NCBI GenBank assembly: GCA_947568835.1 | Contig: OX387605.1 | Coordinates: forward strand, 124,001-188,000 | DNA from: Protonemura montana | Taxonomy: Eukaryota > Arthropoda > Insecta > Plecoptera > Nemouridae | Direction of reading: 5' to 3' | DNA: 64,000 nt | In this document: piece after piece, positions 24,201 through 33,200 of the stretch | Numbering within the stretch: position 1 is the stretch's first letter | Layout of the letters: each line of letters starts with the position of its first letter | Notes under the pieces: generated by a model | What the model saw: only the letters and a program-made list of their open reading frames with translations | What the model was told of the DNA's origin: nothing | Database searches by the model: none | Position numbers and translations under genes: made by a program

Positions 24201-27200
24201 TATTGTTCTGTCTCTACCTAGAACCTGCACACTCAACGGTTTAACATTAACGTTCTGTCTCTACCTAGAACCTGCACACTCAACGGGTAAACATTATTGT
24301 TCTGTCTCTACCTAGAACCTGCACACTCAACGGTTTAACATTAACGTTCTGTCTCTACCTAGAACCTGCACACTCAACGGTTTAACATTAACGTTCTGTC
24401 TCTACCTAGAACCTGCACACTCAACGGTTTAACATTAACGTTCTGTCTCTACCTAGAACCAACACACTCAACGGTTTAACATTAACGTTCTGTCTCTACC
24501 TAGAACCTGCACACTCAACGGTTTAACATCAACGTTCTGTCTCTACCTAGAACCTGCACACTCAACGGTTTAACATTCTGTTACGTTATTAACCTTAGCA
24601 GTGGCCGCGCTGGGCGTAGCATGTTCTGCGGGAGCTGCTGTGGCTGCTCGATCCATACACTGTTGGAAGCCTCCGCTCTTGAGGAACCGTGGATAGCTGT
24701 CAAACTTCATCAGGTTGAAAATCTGTTTCTGCGCAGACGTGAACAGATCTGGCGGAGCCAGACGGAGCCGCTCGGGGGAAACATGTCGCGCGGCCGCGTC
24801 AACGTTGACCGGCTCCGACGCTGACGGAGCCAAGTGCCGCGCGAAGATGTCAGCAGCAACAGCGCGGCGCCCGGTCTCGTCCCCCGCGCGGCGAAACTGC
24901 TCGCATGACGCATAGAATGCAATGTTCTCGTGCGAGAACTCCTTCTTCAGGAACTCCTGGAACAACGGCAGGGACACGGGCTTTTAAAACTACTACTTTT
25001 ACTCTAATTTGGTCCCAAGTTTTCTGAAATGTTGCTGTCTAATGATGGAAAATTGTATGGATTAACATCTGATGAAAGATGCTGGACCCAACAAACATGT
25101 TGACTAGTCATGTCCTGTAGATCTTCGCTCTAATCATGGCAGCATGGCATGGCATAAACAAGATGGCGACATGGCATAAACAAGATGGCGGCATGGCAGC
25201 CATCTTGGTGGAAGAATATATATAACACTCCTGCATTAGGAACCGTGACTATCTCCATCTCACAAGGAGACGATCGACCAGTAACCAAACGGGAAGTTCT
25301 GGACGAGGTAACTCACTGCAAAGGCGTCCATGCCGACGGGGTCGTCGAGAAGGCGTTCAAAGGAAACGGCCCACGAGGTGGGTCCCCCTTCCCCCTCCGT
25401 GGAAGTAGCCTCGTCGACCTCTTCTCCACCAGATGGCTGGAACACACAGACGTTTCAGTGAGTAAACGGTACCATTGTATAATGGTAAGGTTTGTGTATA
25501 GAAGTGACCAATAGGGCTGGGACTTGGCGTGTGGTTGGTACAACCCCTATCCTAGAATCTAGCCTCCTAGCCTCTAACTACTAACCTAGCCTCTAGTCCC
25601 ACAGTCAAGCCAGAGCCAAGCTAGAGGTTGCTAGGGGTTTCTAGGGGTTTCTACGGGTTGCTAGGGGTTGCTACGGGTTGCTAGGGGTTGCTAGGAGTTG
25701 CTCTGGCAGCTACTTGCTCATCCAAACATAGTTATACACGCTGCGTTCGTAGAAGTGGGGTTGGATGGGGGTGCTTGGTAACATAGAGTTGAGTGTTGGG
25801 TGATGAGCCAGCAACTCATGCAGTGATGTTGTGTTCATATAACAAACCAATGCAGGACACAATGTACAAGAGCTAGCATAGCACCAGACTAGAAGATTGT
25901 CGTCTCCACTGTGCCTTGAATTGATTGGCAACGACGGCAGAGATTGATGTCTAGGAGGGAATTGACAGTCAATTGGTAACCGACCCCGAGATCGCACGCC
26001 TTGCCCCGCACGAGCACTTGACCCCGAGACAGATTCGCGTGCGTACTGCTGTCAGTGACGTCAGCGCGTGGGAACCACGCTTGGTCACGTGGCCATCTTG
26101 GCGCGGTAGCTTTCACCCGAGCTGACAGACGACGCGAACGAGGCCGAGCTTTCACGAGGCACCTGATGGGGTCTAATGGTGCCTGATGGGGTCTAATGGT
26201 GCCCGTTGGGGCCTGATATTGCCTGATATTGCCTGATATTGCCTGATATTGCCTGATATTGCCTGATATTGCCTGATATTGCCTGATATTGCCTGATATT
26301 GCCTGATATTGCCTGATGAAGGCCGTCCAAACACATGAAGCAGCTGACTCACTCGTCTCGGCAGAGGAAGACTCATTGCCCAGACAGCAGAGCACGCGAC
26401 TCGCAGGAAGGCGTTTGCCAGGCACGGGTCCGCACATGCGACAGCTGGGCTGAGCGCTCACGGCCGACTGGCTCGCTAGCTCCGCGCAGCGCGTCACTCC
26501 ATTCTTCCCCCCCCCCCCCCCCTCCAAACCCGTCATCCGCGGAAGAACCGACGTCATCTATTGTTCTCGTGGTCACATGCCAAATGCCGGGGGGGGGGGG
26601 GGAGAGGAAGTCATTTTCGACCGGAAGCCATTTGCTGTTTTACGACGCACTGTGTTGGCGACGTCGCTGCCGGAATGGCGTCGTGAAATGATAAATCGAT
26701 TGATAACCACAAGGGCCTTTGGGCAAGCAATTTCAAATGTGACCTTGACATCGAGGAATTCATTTCCGGTCAGAATGCCGACAAGATGATGGTACCGTCT
26801 AAACCACGCCCACCTGGACGGGTCACTGCAGGTCGCGGTAGTCCATCCAGCATCTGGCACCGTCGAGTGTTGCTCAACTTGTCAAGTCAACAAAAGCAAC
26901 GCCTACCCGAGTAAACCAGCTGCAGTCGCAACCTTCCCGCGACCTCGAAACAGCCGTTATTGATACTTAGCTCTTTAAAAGCTGGCCTAGCACGGCCAGG
27001 AGCCGAGGGTGAACCCGGTGCCGGCCACCGCTTAGTCTTGTCACTTTGACACACTGTGTTGGCTGCTCCTGTCCAACAGCACCAAGGACCGGCCACCGCT
27101 TTAGCCTTGTCACTTTGACACACTGTGTTGGCTGCTCCTGTCCAACAGCACCAAGGACCGGCCACCGCTTAGCCTTGTCACTTTGACACACTGTGTTGGC

Positions 27201-30200
27201 TGCTCCCGTCCAACAGCACCAAGGACCGGCCACCGCTTAGCCTTGTCACTTTGACACACTGTGTTGGCTGCTCCTGTCCAACAGCACCAAGGACCGGCCA
27301 CCGCTTAGCCTTGTCAATTTGACACACTGTGTTGGCTGCTCCTGTCCAACAGCACCAAGGACTGGCCACCGCTTAGCCTTGTCAATTTGACACACTGTGT
27401 TGGCTGCTCCTGTCCAACAGCACCAAGGACCGGCCACCGCTTAGCCTTGTCACTTTGACACACTGTGTTGGCTGCTCCTGTCCAACAGCACCAAGGACTG
27501 GCCACCGCTTAGCCTTGTCAATTTGACACACTGTGTTGGCTGCTCCTGTCCAACAGCACCAAGGACCGGCCACCGCTTAGCCTTGTCACTTTGACACACT
27601 GTGTTGGCTGCTCCTGACCAACAGCACCAAGGACCGGCCACCGCTTAGCCTTGTCACTTTGACGCACTGTGTTGGCTGCTCCTGACCAACAGCACCAAGG
27701 ACCGGCCACCGCTTAGCCTTGTCAATTTGACACACTGTGTTGGGGCTGTTACTTTGACACTTGTGTACTGACAGTAGGTGAATGTCCAGCTGATGAAAAG
27801 ATCGACGATGACGCAATATGGGAGTGGAGATCACGATACGATTTGCATTGTTAGAACGATACTATCAGTAAATGAAGTAGGACAGTTATGTGGTCGGCCA
27901 TATTAACTATGTGGTTCTTCTTTTAAATTTTGCCACTGGTAATGGCGCCTACCCTGTTGCCTCTCAGCGACGTGAACCCTGCCGGGATGATGGCGCTGTC
28001 CCCGACGCTGGCTACCTTTCTGTGGCGTAGACGCACAGAGAGCGCGCGCATTCCGACGCCGTGCTCGCTAGCGTGGTGACGGCTTCGAGTCCCGACGCAC
28101 TAATATCACCTCGCCGTGCCGAGCACAGCGTCATGCTGCCGTCGACCGCGATATCCGTCTTGACAACATCGGTCGACCGGCAATGATGCAAGACCGACAC
28201 GCGATAAGGAATCGGTTCGGAGATCCCCGCTCTTGGCTTGATGACCAACGGCCGTTCTTTTCAATTTTCGTTCCTTTCCAGAGTCAGCCACTCTGCTTTA
28301 TCCAACATGGCCGCCATGTTGCTACCGAGTCAGCCACTCTGCTTTATCCAACATGGCCGCCATGTTGCTACCCAGTCAGCCACTCTGCTAAATCCAACAT
28401 GGCCACCACTACTCTCGTAAGTTATTTTTTGGACCCCTTTTCACTAACATTTTCCGAAGCGAAAGGCACAGTAGTGGCTGCAAAAGCTGCGAGGTCACAC
28501 TTTTGCTATTCACTAACTTTTTCTCGGTATTTCCAACACGACAAACCATTCGGTTCATCTCTAAAGTAAGAATGTTAAGCAAAGTTTAGTCCTCGATCAG
28601 TTTCTCAGAATCTGATGGCAAGAAGTTGCTGTCAACAGCGATGGAGATTAAATTGTGTTCCCACATCTTGCCCCTCAGGTATTGGTATTGGTCAATACCA
28701 TTGGTCAAGGTCAGGTATTGGATGGATGACCATCATACACATGACCAGTTCTGAGGTTGGAGGGATGAAAGTTAAGCAACACTGCGCTGGGTCAGGTATT
28801 GGATGGGTGACCATCATACACATAACCAGTTCTGTTCAGGAGAGAGGTTGGAGGGATGAAAGTTAAGCAACACTGCGCTGGGTCAGGTACTGGATGGGTG
28901 ACCATCATACACATAACCAGTTCTGTTCAGGAGAGAGGTTGGAGGGATGAAAGTTAAGCAACACTGCGCTGGGTCAGGTATTGGATGGGTGACCATCGTA
29001 CACATAACCAGTTCTGTTCAGGAGAGAGGTTGGAGGGATGAAAGTTAAGCAACACTGCGCTGGGTCAGGTATTGGATGGGTGACCATCATACACATGACC
29101 AGTTCTGTTCGGGAGAGAGGTTAGAGGGATGAAAGTTAAGCAACACTGCGTTGGGTCAGGTATTGGATGGGTGACCATCATACACATGACCAGTTCTGTT
29201 TGGGAGAGAGGTTGGAGGGATGAAAGTTAAGCTACACTGCGCTGGGTCAGGTATTGGATGGGTGACCATCATACACATGACCAGTTCTGTTCGGGAGAGA
29301 GGTTGGAGGGATGAAAGTTAAGCAACACTGCGCTGGGTCAGGTATTGGATGGGTGACCATCATACACATGACCAGTTCTGTTTGGGAGAGAGGTTGGAGG
29401 GATGAAAGTTAAGCAACACTGCGCTGAGTCAGGTATTGGATGGGTGACCATCATACACATGACCAGTTCTGTTTGGGAGAGAGGTTGGAGGGATAAAAGT
29501 TAAGCTGACAAGTTTTTGCTACTAAAACAAGTGAACTTACCATCAAGTCTGTTATTCTGCGCCTGCTTGAAAGCTCCTGCATGCTCCCCCAGAGCCGTGG
29601 TCGCCATGGAGACGATACTGTAGCCGCTGCCCCCTGGCTCAGTGACTCACTAACCACGCCCCTAGAGTCCTGCGATCCCATTGGCTGAGTCCCACATATA
29701 ATGGAATCCTGTGATCCCATTGGCTGGGAGCCAGACCTGACAGAATCCTGTGACCCCATTGGCTGGGAGCCAGATCTGACCGAATCCTGTGATCCCATTG
29801 GCTTGTGGGAGCCAATCGGAGACGAGCATGCCGCTGGCATTGGGTCTCTCATTGCCCTGACCGTAAGCCGAGCACTTTCCGGTGATATTGCAACGTTGCC
29901 ATTTTCACTCGGCGTTTCAACACGGGACACTTCAGCCAGCGAGGTGGCAACACTGGGCAAGGTGGCAACACTGGGCAAGGTGACAACACTGGTCGATGTG
30001 GCAACACTGGGAGGGATATAACATTTGGCAACACTGGGAAATCGATAGGCAGTCTTAACGCTGGAAGATATCTCGTACTTGTGAGGTTCGCTTGGCAAGT
30101 TGTACGACGTGGCAACACTGGAAGTCACTTCGTGCTTCTGCGGCACATTCAGCAAGTCATGCGATGTTGCAACGCTGGAAGGCAGAGGCACGCTCGGCAG

Positions 30201-33200
30201 GTCGTACGTGCTGGCAACGCTGTAAGTTCGTGCGTTGGCAACACTGTATTTCATGTCGTTGACAACACTGTACGTAGCGTCGATGGCAGCACTGTACGAT
30301 GACACGTTGGCAACACTGTATTTTGTTTCTTTGGCCGCACTAAAAGCTGAATCGTTTGCAAGGTTGAAGGTTGACACATTGGCAACACTGTATTTGGAAT
30401 CGTTTACTGAACTGTATTTTGTTTCGTTGGCAGCGCTGAAGGCCGAGTCGTTTGTGACACCGTAAGTGGATACGTTGGCAACACTGTATTTAGTTTCGTT
30501 GGCTATGCTGAAGGCCGAAGCGTTGTGGGCGTCGCCTTGTGGACTCGGAACCGAGTGGAAAGCTCCGAGACCGAAAGCTGGCAGTGGGAAGCTGGCCCTG
30601 GTGACAGAAATGGGAAGCGTTGATAAACACAAGCACCATTCATCCATGACATGCCCAAAAAAAAAAAAGTACAAATAAAATGGGAAGATTTGAGAAAATT
30701 GAAGAAAGATGACCTGGGATGTAATACATTGAAAGAGATGGAGGATCAGTTTACAAGGTAAAAATAAACACAAGTGAGAGGAATGAACAAGTAATTAATT
30801 AAGAGATAAGAGGAATTGTTAAAAGATGAGAGATGTTATAATGTAGCTCTGATGAATGTGTTTGAATTAAAGTGTATAAATGCATGGGAGATGTTTACGA
30901 TGATGCAGGCTGTCAACCTGCAAGACTCACGTGTCATATTCAAGGCCGGGCGTGGAGGTGCCGGGAGCGTGAACCAGGAGGCGTTGGTTGCGTACGTCGA
31001 CAACGAGGATGCGCTCGGGTGCCGCAGAAGCTGCCTCTCGGAACCCAACCCCCGAGTCACTGTTGCTAGAAGAGCGTGAAGACGGCGCAGGGGACGGGGC
31101 TCGAGCCAGCGCCTGGAACCTTGCCACCAGACCCAGCGCATCCGCTGGAAACTCAGCGCAGCCCTCGGATGAGTCACCACTTCGAGAACACTCTAGCTGC
31201 AACACAAGAAAACAATCCAACTTTAGTTAGAGTCAATTGTGTGCAGTCCCATATGATAACCAAGTTTTAAGATCCTTGTGTGCTATGCTTGTGCTTATTG
31301 CTATGTCAATTATGTGCAGTCCCATATGATAACCAAGTTTTAAGATCCTTGTGTGCTATGCTTGTGCTTATTGCTATGTCAATTGTGTGCAGTCCCATAT
31401 GATAACCAAGTTTTAAGATCCTTGTGTGCTATGCTTGTGCTTATTGCTATGTCAATTGTGTGCAGTCCCATATGATAACCGAATTTTAAGATCCTTGTGT
31501 GCTATGCTTGTGCTTATTGCTATGTCAATTGTGTGCAGTCCCATATGATAACCAAGTTAAAAGATCCTTGTGTGCTATGCTTGTGCTTATTGCTATGTCA
31601 ATTGTGTGCAGTCCCATATGATAACCAAGTTTTAAGATCCTTGTGTGCTATGCTTGTGCTTATTGCTATGTCAATTGTGTGCTGTCCCATATGATAACCA
31701 AGTTTTAAGATCCTTGTGTGCTATGCTTGTGCTTATTGCTATGTCAATTGTGTGCAGTCCCATATGATAACCAAGTTTTAAGATCCTTGTGCGCTATGCT
31801 TGTGCTTAATGCTATGTCAATTGTGTGCAGTCCCATATGATAACCAAGTTTTAAGATCCTTGTGTGCTATGCTTGTGCTTATTGCTATGTCAATTGTGTG
31901 CAGTCCCATATGATAACCAAGTTTTAAGATCCTTGTGTGCTATGCTTGTGCTTATTGCTATGTCAATTGTGTGCAGTCCCATATGATAACCAAGTTTTAA
32001 GATCCTTGTGTGCTATGCTTGTGCTTATTGCTATGTCAATTGTGTGCAGTCCCATATGATAACCAAGTTTTAAGATCCTTGTGTGCTATGCTTGTGCTTA
32101 TTGCTATGTCAATTGTGTGCAGTCCCATATGATAACCAAGTTTTAAGATCCTTGTGTGCTATGCTTGTGCTTATTGCTATGTCAATTGTGTGCAGTCCCA
32201 TATGATAACCAAGTTAAAAGATCCTTGTGTGCTATGCTTGTGCTTATTGCTATGTCAATTGTGTGCAGTCCCATATGATAACCAAGTTTTAAGATCCTTG
32301 TGTGCTATGCTTGTGCTTATTGCTATGTCAATTGTGTGCTGTCCCATATGATAACCAAGTTTTAAGATCCTTGTGTGCTATGCTTGTGCTTATTGCTATG
32401 TCAATTGTGTGCAGTCCCATATGATAACCAAGTTTTAAGATCCTTGTGTGCTATGCTTGTGCTTATTGCTATGTCAATTGTGTGCAGTCCCATATGATAA
32501 CCAAGTTTTAAGATCCTTGTGCGCTATGCTTGTGCTTAATGCTATGTCAATTGTGTGCAGTCCCATATGATGACCAAGTTTTAAGATCCTTGTGTGCTAT
32601 GCTTGTGCTTATTGCTATGTCAATTGTGTGCAGTCCCATATGATAACCAAGTTTTAAGATCCTTGTGTGCTATGCTTGTGCTTATTGCTATGTCAATTGT
32701 GTGCAGTCCCATATGATAACCAAGTTTTAAGATCCTTGTGTGCTATGCTTGTGCTTATTGCTATGTCAATTGTGTGCAGTCCCATATGATAACCAAGTTT
32801 TAAGATCCTTGTGTGCTATGCTTGTGCTTATTGCTATGTCAATTGTGTGCAGTCCCATATGATAACCAAGTTTTAAGATCCTTGTGTGCTATGCTTGTGC
32901 TTATTGCTATGTCAATTGTGTGCAGTCCCATATGATAACCAAGTTTTAAGATCCTTGTGTGCTATGCTTGTACTTATTGCTATGTCAATTGTGTGCAGTC
33001 CCATATGATAACCAAGTTTTAAGATCCTTGTGTGCTATGCTTGTGCTTATTGCTATGTCAATTGTGTGCAGTCCGATATGATAACCAAGTTTTAAGATCC
33101 TTGTGTGCTATGGTTGTGCTTATTGCTATGTCAATTGTGTGCAGTCCCATATGATAGCCAAGTTTTAAGATCCTTGTGTACTATGCTTGTGCTTATTGCT

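Noticed and set aside
25889-26557. 222-residue minus-strand open frame around the GCCTGATATT repeat
   Set aside because: Driven by a stop-free 10-bp repeat and C/G runs; it does not match the RGS12 linker and no phase-consistent splice sites join it to exons 5 and 6.
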